DNA of 64,000 nucleotides. Origin: Limnanthes douglasii subsp. nivea. Lineage: Eukaryota; Streptophyta; Magnoliopsida; Brassicales; Limnanthaceae. The stretch is from positions 122,630,453 to 122,694,452 of the forward strand of contig JAUPFV010000005.1 of the NCBI GenBank assembly GCA_036936605.1. Reading direction: 5' to 3'. The notes below the pieces were generated by a model. The model was not told the origin of the DNA and ran no database searches. It saw only the letters and a list, made by a program, of their open reading frames with translations. The stretch's first letter is position 1, and each line of letters begins with the position of its first letter. Shown piece by piece: positions 19,051 to 30,054 of the stretch. Made by a program: the position numbers and the translations under genes.

Positions 19051-22000
19051 CTATTCCAGGTACATCCGGAGATGCTCAATGTTCCAAGGATGAGTTAGAA
19101 CTCTGCCATCTTTGTCTTCCAACCAATAAGTTTCAGGCTTGATTCTTTCAACCACTATATACGGACCCTCCCAGGTTGGGGCCAGCTTTCCGAAGAGCTT
19201 TTCCTTAGTGTGTAAGAAGACCTTCCTTAATACTTTATCCCCTGGTTGGAAATCTCTTCTTTTAACTTTGGAAGCAAACCTGCTCCTCATCAAGCCCTGA
19301 TAGTGTGCAACTCTAAGGTGAGCTTTAACCCGTCTTTCTTCTATCAAATCAAGTTGATTTCTGATTGCCATCTAATTAGCGTGTTCGGAGAAGTAGTGAA
19401 CACGAAATGAAGGGAGTGTCTTCTCTATGGGGGCTACTGCATCCATCCCATAGACCAAGGTAAAGGGTGACTCTTGTGTTGTAGTCCCAGGTGTTGTCCA
19501 GTAGGCCCACAAGACTTCTTGCAAATAACTAGGCCATTTCCCAGCAGCCCCTTCCAAATTCTTTTTTAACCGGGAGAGTATAGTTCTATTAGCCACTTCG
19601 ACTTGCCCATTTTCTTGTGGGTGGAAAGGTGAAGAAAAACAATGCTGTATACCCCTTGAGGCACAGAAGCTCTCCATTTCTCTATTGTCGAACTGTGGCC
19701 CGTTGTCTGTTGTTATTTTCTGTGGGACACCAAATCTACAACATATGTTGGACAGAATGAATTTTATGACAGCTTTTGACGTTGTCCCTGCCAGGGGGGC
19801 TGCTTCTATCCACTTCGAGAAGTAGTCTATTGCCACAATTATAGTTTTGCGCCCTCCGGACGCCACGGGGAGAGGCCCTACTAAATCCAACCCCCATCGA
19901 GCGAAGGGAATGGGCTCAGAAATGGATTCTAGAGGAATGGCTGGTACATGAATTTCATTGTTGTACCTCTAGCAAGGGTCACACCTCCTTACCAATTCCT
20001 TAGCATCTTTCATGATTGATAGCCAATAGTATCCGGAGAGTAATACTCTTCTTGTTAGAGCTCTAAATCCACAATGGGCTGATCCCTCACCATCATGTAA
20101 TTCGGAGAGGACCACTTGTGACTCATCATCCCCCAAACAACGCAGGAGAGGTTTACTATAGGATTTTTTGTACAACACTTCTCTCAATATAATGAAACCA
20201 CGAGCCTTGTGTTTCAATGTTCTGGCTTGTGACTTATCTGAAGGCACAATACCATCGGACAGATATTGTATGAGAGGAAATCTCCAGTCTTGAGGCTGTT
20301 TCACTTGCATTTCAAAAATTTCCTCTTCTACACCCTTACTAAGTTGAATAGAAGGGATTTCAAGCACATGGATCCATGGGTATGACTCCGTATATGCTAT
20401 GGTTGCCAATGAGTCTGCTAGCTCATTTTCTGCCCGGGGAATGTGCTCATAGAAAACAGCTTTAAATTTTAATGCTTCATTCTTGAGGAGGAGTAAATAC
20501 TTCACAAGCTGCTCCTTTCTAGCCTCAGATTGGCCTAAGGCATGGTGGATAAGCAATTGGGAGTCACTTAGCAGCTTGACCCTCTTAGCCCCACAAATGT
20601 AGGGTAACTTTAATCCAGCTATAGCTGCTTCCTATTCGGACTCGTTATTAGATGCCCTGAAAGCAAAACAAATAGCCTGGTACATATTGTCTCCATATGG
20701 GGAAGTTAAACATATTCCTGCACCACATCCCATAGTGCTAGATCCACTATCTGTTCGGACGATCCATATTTTCTTATCTTTTGTATCAGTAGCTTGCTCC
20801 GAATCCCTATCGGAGTGGAATTCAACCAGAAAATCAGCCACAGCTTGGGCTTTCACTGCTGTCCGGGGAGCAAAGTCTATGTCGAAGTCCCCCAACTCTA
20901 CTGACCACTTAGTCATTCTGCTTGAAATGTCTGCTTTTTGAAGGACATTCTTTAAGGGAAAAGAGGTCCGGACGATAATAGGGTGAGCCTGGAAATAAGG
21001 CCTCATCTTCCTTGCAGCTATTACCAGGGCTAATGCCAATTTTTCAAGTTTCAAGTAACGTCTCTCAGCATCTATTAAGCTCTTGCTAATGTAGTACACT
21101 TGGTGGGGATGTCTATCGATCTCTCTTACCAGCACAGCACTGATGGCACAACTTGAAACTGCCAAATATACGAAGAGAGTCTCCCCATCAACTGGTTTGA
21201 ACAAAGTCTTGGGGGAAGACAGGTGTTTCTTGATTTCATTGAAAGTCTCATCACACTGTGGGGTCCACTCGAATCCTTTTGCACCCTTCAAAGTTTGAAA
21301 GAAAGGAGCACACCTGTCCGAAGACCTGGAAATAAATCTGTTTAAGGCTGCTAATCTCCCCGTTAACCGCTGTACTTCTTTGACGTTTCGAGGAGGTTCC
21401 ATCTGGAAAAAAGCATTCAGCTGGTCCGGATCGGGCTGTATTCCATGCTCACTTATGATATAGCCTAGAAACTTCCCAGACTGCACTCTGAAGACACACT
21501 TTTCAGGGTTTAACTTTAAATTTACTTTCACCAAGTTGGCAAAACTTTCTTGGAGGTCGGACAAGTGTAGCTGCTCATCCACACTTTTCACCATCATATC
21601 GTCAATGTAAACCTCCATATTTCTTCCAATTTGATCAGCAAATGCCTTGTTGACTAACCTTTGATAAGTAGCCCCAACATTTTTCAAACCAAATGGCATC
21701 ACCTTGTAGCAATGTAGACCCCTGTCAGTGACAAACGTAGTATGCTCTTGATCCTTTGGATCTACTTGAATCTGATTGTACCCGGAGAAGACATCCATAA
21801 AGGAAAGCAGCTTGTTCCCAGAGGTAGAGTCTACTAACTGATCTATCCGGGGGACCGGATACAAGTATTTTGGGCAAGCTCTATTGAGGTCTGTGAAGTC
21901 AATGCACATGCGCCACTTGCCATTCTTCTTTTTCACCAGGACAGGATTGGCAGTCCACAAAGGGTACTGAGATTTCTTAATGTGCCCCATCTTTGTGAGT

Positions 22001-22338
22001 CTGTCAACCTCTTGTACAATGACATCAACCTTTTCTTTGGAAAAAACTCTTCTTTTTTGAACCACTGGTGCTACATCTCTCCGGACAGATAGGTGATTGG
22101 ATATCACATCTGATGGAACTCCAGTAACATCAGCATTGCACCAAGCAAAAACGTGCTGATGGTTTTTCAAAAATTTCAATATTTCTTTTTTCAACATTGG
22201 TGGCATCTTGGACCCTGTCTTGACACTCTTACCCTCTTCCAAACAGTGCGTTTCAACCTCTTCGACTGGTATCAATACTCTAGGGGTCTCTCTGGGGTCA
22301 TCAATTTCACCCTCACCCCTAGAAAGGCCCTCAAACTG
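19051..22338 (-). pseudogene. Element B pol: RT, gypsy RNase H, archaeal-type RNase H, integrase; three nonsense codons
   Basis: Reading leftwards from the amber codon at 22341-22339: linker, then RT with VDSTSGNKLLSFMDVFSGYN, MPFGLKNVGATYQRLV and the active site YIDDMM at 21609-21592. Gypsy RNase H follows to near 20850, then a second, archaeal-type RNase H beginning IWIVRTDSGSSTMGCGAG near 20770, diagnostic of the Tat lineage. The integrase has an HHCC-like region (HDGEG...CDPC) near 20090-19970, the DDE core with IDYFSKW, TDNGPQFD and ENGQVEVANRT, and a C-terminal domain ending at WNIEHLRMYLE. All pieces are in one frame, broken by TAG at 20634-20632, 19971-19969 and 19374-19372. Integrase inserts the cDNA into the genome; this copy is inactive. 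Confidence 0.93.
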
Positions 22339-24681
22339 CTATTGTTCATCGATGCGGACTGCCCCCAGCGTTCGAGGAGCCAAGGCAGTGGCATAACATT
22401 CTCTTGCAATATCTTGGCTGCTCCGGACAACTCCAACCTGCCCCTGAACAACATACTTCAAACACTGATGGACTGTTGAAGCCAGTGTATGCATCCTAGA
22501 GAGCCAAGACCTCCCTAGAATAGCATTATAGCAAGTGGGACAATCCACCACAATAAAGAGTATTCTGACCATTTTCTTGAAAGGGCCCTTGCCCAATAAC
22601 ACCTCTTCTTCAAACTCTCCGATCACATCGGCTGAGCTGCATGTGAAGCCCACGATTGACCTGTCCGAATTTTGAATTACAGCAGGGTTTTTCATTTTCT
22701 TGTACGTGTTTAGGAAAAGGATATTGGCTGAGCTTCCAGTATCCACCAAGATTCGTCTTATGTCATTGCCCCCTATAGATGCTCCTATGAAAACAGCATC
22801 CTCATGAGGGCCAGCAATGTTTCTTAAATCATCTTCATCAAATACAATGAAGGGAAATGAGTTGGGTGACTGATAAGATGTCATGCCTCCTTCTAGCTGG
22901 GAGGCCAAAGTATGAACATGTCTCTTCCTCGAAGAAGCAGTATGAGCTGTCATAGTGTCCCCTCCGAAAATTGTAAGCGACTCGAAAAACTTAATGAGCC
23001 CGGAGACCGACCTAGAACATTCCTTTATAGCACCCACTCTGTTCCGAGTTGGATCGGGATCCAAGTACTCAGATTCCACATCAAATCTTTCAACTATTAC
23101 TATGGCTCCCTCCGGAGCAGCATTACTCGGACCAACCCGGTAAGTGTTGGCAGGCCTGTTGCCTCCTCTTCTTTTAACGTAAGCTCCCAACTTCCCCCTT
23201 TCAATCAAGTTTTGAACTTCTTGTTTCAGTGCTATGCAATCATCGGTGGTATGACCAATATCATTGTGATATTGGCAAAAAGAGTTGTTGCGATGCTCTC
23301 TGGGAGACTGCAGTGTTGCCGGTCTCCGGTAATGCACCTCATCTTTTGTTTTATCAAAGATAGTGGCCACACTTTCTTTTAACTCAGCGAACCACTCCGG
23401 TTGGACCCATGTCCCTCTCTTGTTTCTGGATTGTTGACTTTGAGCAGGAGCAGCTGGCTGAGACTGAGCTTTTGCCCTACCATGCCCCTGTCCTGTTTCT
23501 CTTGCTTTGTTCCCGGACTGATTCTGATTTAGAGTTGGTGCCACTGGGGTGGATCTTACCTGCCGGTGCACCCTGATTTTCTTTGTTTCATCGACGTTTA
23601 TTTGTTTGCCAACATGATTCAGCAACCCTCCCAATGTCATAGCCTTCTTTCTGGTCACCGAATCAGCTAGATTGCCTGGGTTCAAACCCTGTCTCAGCGA
23701 TGCTATTGCTACCTGTTCGAAGCAATCAGCCAACCCATTCTTTGTGTTCACAAAGCGGCTTATGTATTCTTTCAAGGATTCATTTGGCTCCTAGGTACAA
23801 TGGATTATGGTGTCTCCATTGCCCTTCAGCTCCTTACTCCCTACGAACTGCCTTCGAAAGGCCACCCAAAACGTATCGAAATCTTTAATACAACCCTGAG
23901 GCAGGCTGTTGTACCATTTCAGAGCACTCCCCGTGAATGACTGTGAGAATGCCATACAAAGTAGTTTATCATCGTCATCAAAGTTCATCATGAAGTTCTT
24001 GAATTCCTCCAGATGGTTGTCCGGATCAGTACTGTCATCGTACTTCTCCATTTTAGTGTTGTCAAACCTCTTGGGGAGGTTTCTGGACAGGATTTTAGAA
24101 GACAGTGGAGACTGCCTCCAATTCCTTCCACGACTGAACACAGTATCCTCATTGGAAGTTGCAAAGATACCTGGCTCATCGTGGAAAGCAAAGGGATCCA
24201 TCAGCATCTTGTCTGTATACCTCCGGTGGTGAGATGACCTCTTTCTAATATGCCTTTTCATTCTTCCATGGTGGTCTCTTTTTCTTGAATATTTCTTAAC
24301 CTGCTTTTGCTTTTTCCTGGTTCGACCCTCATCGCTGCTAGAGGACAAGGATTTTTTATTTCCCTCGCTGTCCGAAGAGCTACCTGAAGATTCTGAGCTC
24401 GAGTCAGAACTCTCCACAGGCTTGGACCGGTGAGACTTTTTGGAACTAGCATGAGTCTTTTTGGTGCTCACATGAGTTTTGGAAGCCTCATGCTCTCTGG
24501 GGTTATCGGTATGATGAGCAACCGATGCTTTGGATTTTTCTTTCACGCCCATCTTGGCCTTCTCAGCCCTCAGAGCTTCTATTTCACACTTTAGCCTGTC
24601 ACGCTCTTCGACAGTGTACTCATCGTTCTCTTCCACCACTTCGAGCAAAGCCGGTGGAAGCTCTGGATTGTCCGGATTCAT
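22339..24681 (-). pseudogene. Element B gag-protease ORF, one internal amber stop
   Basis: The start is taken as the ATG at 24681-24679, which matches the element A start; the open frame extends a little further upstream without ATG. Order: Glu-rich N-terminus, Ser/Asp and Lys/Arg tract, gag domain (GSALKWYNSLPQGC), FCQYHNDIGHTTDDC zinc-finger-like block near 23290-23250, and protease with active-site DTGSSANILF at 22743-22714. A TAG at 23793-23791 replaces the CAG seen in element A. The ORF ends at TAG 22341-22339 in the context CAA TAG CAG TTT, identical in A, after which RT continues in the same frame. Without the first stop it would be a typical gag-protease fusion of about 780 codons. 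Confidence 0.92.
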
Positions 24682-24734
24682 ACGGACAGAATTTCTTGGC
24701 AGGTTTTGAATGCTTGATTCAGGCACCTTTCTTC

Positions 24735-24754
24735 TCCCACCGTGGTTGCCAATT
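24735..24754 (-). other. Primer-binding-site region of element B
   Basis: The minus strand reads AATTGGCAACCACGGTGGGA directly after the LTR end CTCACCA. It is similar to the equivalent site in A. The tRNA primer was not assigned. Confidence 0.5.
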
Positions 24755-25233
24755 TGGTGAGGATAATAATCACCTGGGGGTAGACTGGTAATTTTAATTG
24801 GTGTTTTAAGGTGGTGTATGGATGTTGAACGGTGGTGTGTGGGTGTTGAACGGTGATGTGTGGGTGTTAAGTGGTTTAGAGTAGGGAGTAGAGAGATAAT
24901 TAAGCAGCTTGGTAGCAGTTAATTCTCATTACCCTTAGTTAATGCAGGTGGTTGGGTACTTATAGTGTGATGTTTGGGCCCTTATGGGCTTTCGGGTCAT
25001 GTTTAATGGACCCGGGTCATGTTCAAAGACCCATGAGCTCTAAGTAGGAGAGCAAGTAGCTTAGTCAAGAAGTGTTTAGGTTTTTTAGTACTTTTGTCAT
25101 AGTTCGAACAGTCCTATGGTCATAGTGTTCGAAGTGATCTGTCCGGTCCATGTGATCTGTCTGATCTGTCCGGTCCGGAGGCTTTGGACCGATCTGTCCT
25201 TGTCCGGGGAGCATGCTGAATTCGGACTCATCA
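24755..25233 (-). repeat. 5' LTR of element B
   Basis: 479 bp, same ends as the left LTR and very few visible differences (for example gtatggatg against gtatgggtg), so insertion is fairly recent. The minus strand has a TATA-like CACTATAAGTACCC around 24955-24968. The U3 end carries the repeated GTCCGG motifs. Confidence 0.95.
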
Positions 25234-25238
25234 GCATC

Positions 25239-26390
25239 TACCAAATACACCATGTTAAATGATATCATTTACCCAAAAAGTAATACGAGACCCATGTTGC
25301 GATGCCTAAGTCAGGATGAAGCCACCATTGTTCTACACGACTTACATTCAGGAGAAGTAAGAGCACATTATGGTCATCGTAGTTTGATTTACTATGTTTT
25401 GATGGCAGGATACTATTGGCTCAATTTAGACGCAGACGCTGAGTGCATCGTACAAGGATTCCATCCATGCAAACAATAAAATAACATTGGTCATCTGTCA
25501 AGCGAGCTTATGTCCCACAATCTAACCTTATTCCCTTTTGATAAGTTGGGGATCGACCTGGTCGGACCATTGGCTTTGGCAACTGAGAAGTGTTAGTACT
25601 TAGTAGTCGTTGTCGACTACTTCATGAAGTGGTTTGAGGCTAAGTTACTCTTCCAGAGGAGAGAACAAGAAATCTGTGACTTTATACATCACCAGATACT
25701 CCCCCGCTTTGGTATCTTACACATCCTCAAGACAGAAAACGGTTCACAATTTCAAAATTCTATCCTCACAACGTTCTGCATATGCTGTGGAATCAAACAA
25801 CAATTTTCTACCCCATATTATCCCCAAGCGAATGACCAAGTTTAGGAAACCAACCAAACCACATTAGATACTATCAATAAAGCTAGAAGGTGTTAAAGGC
25901 AAATAGCTAGATAAACTAACTGAAATCATATAAGCCTATCGAACCACCCCACGATCAGCAACAGACGAGACCCCGTTCACATTAGTGTATGGCTTGGAGG
26001 CGGTTATCCAAGCAGAAGTTATTATACTGAGTCATAGGATGGCAAGTTACTTGGAGCTCACAAATAATGTCAGGCACGCCGTTAGTATATATTCGATTGA
26101 GAAACAACACAAACAAGTATGTGTACATGTTAAACACTACAAAAGTTATATGCAAAGTCGTTTTAACTCTAAGGTCAGACCGAGAACCCTACAAGAGGGA
26201 GATTTAGTAAGGAAGAATTATTTCAAGGAGCAGACAATAAAGCTACATGAAATTTGGGCCCCACCTGAGACGATCCATACACCATCATTACCAAAGGACA
26301 CTATGGTCCCAATCCTCCTAGGTGACTCATATGGCTGGGTACTCAGCAGCCTCGGAATGTTAGCCATTTGAAACTCTATCACTGTCATAT
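25239..26390 (+). pseudogene. Integrase remnant of element G (right of the B insertion)
   Basis: Continues element G after B. The HHCC region reads LHDLHSGEVRAHYGHRSLIY ... CIVQGFHPC (25333-25473). The core has FDKLGIDLVGPL near 25540, VVVDYFMKWFEA near 25605, TENGSQFQN near 25733 (TENG where active integrases have TDNG) and YYPQANDQV near 25815. The C-terminal domain trace (SRFNSKVRPRTLQEGDLV) is near 26155-26210 and ends with a 'PRNVSHLKLY'-like segment near 26350-26380. Several stops and frameshifts; inactive. A 3' LTR for G was not found. Confidence 0.85.
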
Positions 26391-26949
26391 GTAACACTGA
26401 TGTGCACTTTTTTTCCCTTCTGATGACGTAGATGGCTTTTTCAATTTGGCATGTCATTTTCTCTTATTTATGAAAATTTCTTATTTTTTGATTTTTATGT
26501 GTTTGTTATATATTCTCCTTTCTCCTAAAAAATACGATTCGGGTAATGAACCACGCTTACCTGTTATGCAAAGGGTCACACTGAGCCCAAGCCAGTTGAG
26601 TTCATCAAATGACTATGCTAATAGGCCACCCCTACGAGGCTACAGAAAGGGTCACACTGAGCCCAATACCTGGCACCGATATTATAAGGGAACTGGTAAA
26701 ATACCAAGCGGTTACAAAGAAATGAGATCATTATATGGACGCCAAAACTGACCTCGACCACTACAAGGAGATCGTTGCTTTAACGGTCTATAGGCTGGGG
26801 CTCTTTTCCTGTCCTATGAAACAAACAGTTACAAAGAAACAAACTTTCACGTTCTCTACCTTGCTTACCCGGGTGGAGAAGAAAATTTTGATTGAAGAGA
26901 CCGAATCATCTGAGTTAGCAGCATAAATACAGCAAAGTGCGCATGCAAC
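26391..26949. other. No recognisable gene; short duplicated phrase
   Basis: The phrase aaagggtcacactgagccca occurs at about 26570-26589 and again at 26646-26665. The rest is decayed sequence, presumably between element G and the next gag fragment. Confidence 0.45.
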
Positions 26950-27670
26950 GGTCGTGTCATACCAACAGAATTTGCAGAGGCCTAGCCCTATTCCACAATC
27001 TCATCTGATAAACGCCTTCCCACCAGTAGCACAACAATTCCAGGCAAAGGCATCGGGCTCGCAGCCACATCTAGCTAAGTTTAATAATCAGATAGTTAAC
27101 CGACCTATCTTGAACAAGTTGATCCAACCCGCGTATTTTTCTGACTTGACCAAATGCGTGTCGACCATCTTTGAAAAATAAAAAAAGAATGTCTATTTTC
27201 GAAAACATTTTCCTATTAAAATCTCCCGATAAAATCATAATAACCGATATTGCAAATACCATGAATAGGTGGGGTACAATACGAGAGATTATATGGCTTT
27301 AAAAAAAATAAATACAAATATTAATAGATATGGAAAGTTGACGACCTACATAAAAAAGGCAGGCTCAACTGAATATGACCACTAAGGAAGTAGTGGCGGT
27401 ACCACAACAAGAGACAACGATGGTCATCTCCAAACGAACCAACCTATTCGATGTGCCTACAAAGTATATGGATCCTAATAAGGATCAGAATATAATTAGT
27501 TTGGTAGAATAAGTAATTCATAAAAGTAGAGAAAGGGTTAGTAGTTTGTGTAAGCTTTTCGAATCACTAACTATTTTTGGAGGCGGTTCGATAGCAGGAA
27601 TCACCAATGCCTCTCAATTAGGACATATCATGAATCTAGCTACATAGTTGGAAGCAAGAACATCACCCCA
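26950..27670 (+). pseudogene. Gag-protease fragment I of a Tat-type element
   Basis: The plus-strand trace has QPAYFSDLTKCVSTIFEK at about 27125-27178 (A has PEWFAELKESVATIYDK), YCKYHE at 27250-27270, then LFDVPTKYMDPNKDQNIISL and LCKLFESLTIFGGGSIAG near 27450-27600. The last aligns with IKFFESLTIFGGDTMTA in A. Stops and frameshifts throughout. It is the part of gag around the zinc-finger-like motif through the spacer before the protease. Confidence 0.7.
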
Positions 27671-27697
27671 CCTGTACAGAAGCCCGTCCCCCATACT

Positions 27698-28680
27698 TTG
27701 CTAATAGCAATTGCTTCACAAAAGCAAGTTGGTGGCAAGTCTCATATTTCTTCCAATGTTTGTCCTTGGGTATTTGTTCAGGGATCCAACCAACCAATGT
27801 CAAACCAATCTCAGCAATCTAAGCCAAGAAGAAATCAATGGGTTCAACCGAGTTATTTTGCGGAATTGATTGAAAATGTGGCGAAAGTCTATGATAGGAC
27901 CAAGGCCATGTACAATTTCGAAAATGCCTACCTATCCATACTCCAAAAAAGACCAAAATACTCACTTTTGTAAATATCATGAGGATACAGGGCACGACAC
28001 TAAATACTATATAGCTTTGAAACAAGAGAATCAGTTGTTAAACGAAAATGGGAAGTTAACAAATTTCATGAAAGCACAAGGAACGAATAGAGCCCAAAGT
28101 TCGAATAAGCTAGGATCTAATATTGACAAAGAACAAGTGGTCGTATCCGACGTTTGAAGACCGACTAAAGAAGTTTCTAAAGATGAACAAGTTATGATAA
28201 TCACGGAACATATCGAGGAACTATTTGATGTAGATACATAATGTCTAGATCTTGATCCTGACCGAGGTCTTGTGAATATGGTGAGTGGAAGCAATGGGAG
28301 GGTTTCTCGTTTATGTAAATTCTTCGAATTTTAACAGTATTCGGAGGAGATACATCAACAACACCTTTGAATTTCTCTAAAAAAGGCACTTAAACGCTTT
28401 AAATGTTTAATTGAAAGGAAAAATATCGAGTCACTTATACTAAAGTCCCTCACCGTTCATAGTTTTTGATAAAGATGATTTGAGAGACATTGTCGGACCA
28501 CATGAAGATGTTCTGTTAATAGGCGTGTCTATTGAAGGTACATAAATCCAAAGGATCGTCATCGAGACTAGTAGCTCAGCCAATGTATTATTTTTGTCAG
28601 CATATAAGAAAATGAAGAACTCCACGGTGATTCAACCTTCAAACCGAACTATCATAATTTCTAAGAATGTTAAGATTATA
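27698..28680 (+). pseudogene. Gag-protease fragment II, protease active site altered
   Basis: A second, adjacent copy of the same region: WVQPSYFAELIENVAKVYDR near 27840-27900, FCKYHEDTGHD near 27965-27998, ALKQENQLLNENGKLTNFMK, a spacer, then protease at 28440-28660 with VFDKDDLRDIVGPHEDVLLI. The active-site segment reads VIETSSSANVLFLSAYKKMK where intact relatives have V-D-T-G. Frame broken by many stops. Its order directly after fragment I means either a tandem duplication or two different elements recombined end to end. Confidence 0.72.
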
Positions 28681-28699
28681 TCAAATATTGCTTTTGTTT

Positions 28700-29353
28700 C
28701 TTCTTATCCTCAAAGCAATGTATAAACCTGCAATACTCAACGGACATTCAAAAATCATATGATGATTGCATAAGGAAGAATAATTCAGAATCTATACATG
28801 AAGAAGCTAACATCTCAACCAAGAAAAACTTGCATCACTTCCTATTTTTGATTAAAGATGAAGAAAACTTAAAGGATTCGTAAAAATATACTCTCCTAGG
28901 TAAGTTTACATCCGGTAAGATAAAAAAAATCAGGTGTGTTGGTGAAGTTTCTAACTCTATTTGGGATCAAAGACACGTGCTATTTGAGGCAAATCTTAAG
29001 GATGAATTAAAAAAATTATGGTTTAGAAATGTCTGGACTGTTGGAGACAGAATAACGAGATTGTTTATATGAGAGCCAACCTTCAATCTAAACAAGGAAT
29101 CACCTATTACCCATGTGTGGATTATTCTCTATAACCTCCCAGAATTCATGTATAATCATAGACTCATAAAACTATATAAAAAACCATTGGAGATCCCTTA
29201 ACATTCTGGATTCTTTAGAAAAAAAATGAGCAAAATATAATTATTGCAAGGTTTGGCTCACTTTGGATGTCTCTAAGGAACTAGTTAAGAAGGGTTGGAT
29301 AACATTTGGTGAAAAAAGGATTAATTGTAAAAGATAAAGTATGTTAACATACC
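28700..29353 (+). pseudogene. LINE (L1-type) ORF1 fragment: DUF4283-like RNA-binding region
   Basis: The trace reads LLGKFTSGKIKKIRCVGEV near 28892, RHVLFEANLKDELKKLWFRN near 28975, PITHVWIILYNLPEFMYNHR near 29103 and WITFGEKRINCKRIKYVNIP near 29297-29353. This is the layout of the DUF4283 domain that precedes a CCHC finger in ORF1 of plant L1 elements. One in-frame stop and frameshifts are present. It is cut at 29353 by element F, and the missing zinc finger lies in the same frame at 38598. ORF1 binds element RNA in the retrotransposition particle. Confidence 0.78.
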
Positions 29354-29702
29354 TAGTAAGGGCAAAAAAAATATCTAGACTACTTTGGACCGATATAATG
29401 TAATTATATATGTATTTTTAGTAGTAGAGCTAAAAGTAATAAGAACTTAATTGACAATATGAGAAGTATGGGGGTAAAAAAAAGAAAGATAGTTTATAGG
29501 GGCTATTTGTGTAAAATGTCCCCAATTACTATCACTATATAAGAAAAGTACATTTTTTGGAGGCAAGTACATTTTTAATTTATAATATTACTCAAACATT
29601 TTTTTCTCTCCATAAATCTCATTTTCTCTCTCTAACTAACATCTTATCTTTTCTAGTAGCAAAATTAACGAACTTAAGCTCTAGATATTTCTAGAACTAT
29701 CA
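29354..29702 (+). repeat. 5' LTR of element F
   Basis: 349 bp. The start reads TAGTAAGGGC where the 3' LTR has TGATAAGGGC, so the terminal dinucleotide has mutated. It ends with ctagaactatca followed by the primer-binding segment. A TATA-like tcactatataagaaaag lies near 29532. Confidence 0.9.
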
Positions 29703-30045
29703 TTGGTGTTGTCTGTGGGAATCTGAAGTGATACTCGGGAACCTAGTTCTCCTAAATCACAATACACAGATGGATGAAGACTGAAACAACTGAGGGAAAT
29801 GCGTTAAGTAAGGATGCTAACTTAATTATGTCAGACTCTCATGACCGACGTTATGAGGATAAATATGACACTCATGACCAAAATGATCAAGGACGATGTA
29901 AATGATCGACCCTCATCATGATGAGGCAATAATTTTTAGATGATATAGCAGAGCTTAATGCTGAAAATAAGACAGATTTAGCTGAAAAGAGGAATAGGTT
30001 CGTAGAATAAAGAGAACAAATACTTGATGAAGATAAATAATAATT
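29703..30045 (+). pseudogene. Leader and gag N-terminal remnant of element F
   Basis: The primer-binding segment is followed by a weak coding trace (KTETTEGNALSKDANLIMSD; LDDIAELNAENKTDLAEKRN) typical of a charged gag N-terminus. Several stops. The trace ends abruptly near 30045 where integrase sequence of element E begins. Confidence 0.5.
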
Positions 30046-30054
30046 TAACTTTAG

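Larger units (their letters stand above)
14678..25233 (-). mobile_element. Element B: full-length Tat-lineage Ty3/gypsy retrotransposon nested in G
   Basis: Two LTRs of equal length, 14678-15156 and 24755-25233 (479 bp each), begin TGGTGAGG and end TCATCA on the plus strand. The TSD GCATC is perfect at 14673-14677 and 25234-25238. On the minus strand the order is 5' LTR (right), primer binding site, gag-protease, amber codon, RT, gypsy RNase H, archaeal-type RNase H and integrase. An antisense aORF on the plus strand, a polypurine tract (15157-15170) and the 3' LTR (left) follow. The dual RNase H and antisense ORF place it in the Tat lineage. gag-pol has several nonsense codons, so this copy is probably not autonomous, although its architecture is complete. 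Confidence 0.96.

Noticed and set aside
3969..22341. An alternative genetic code with reassigned TAG
   Set aside because: Only transposon copies are affected, other stop types occur in them too, and the PCO gene uses the standard code.
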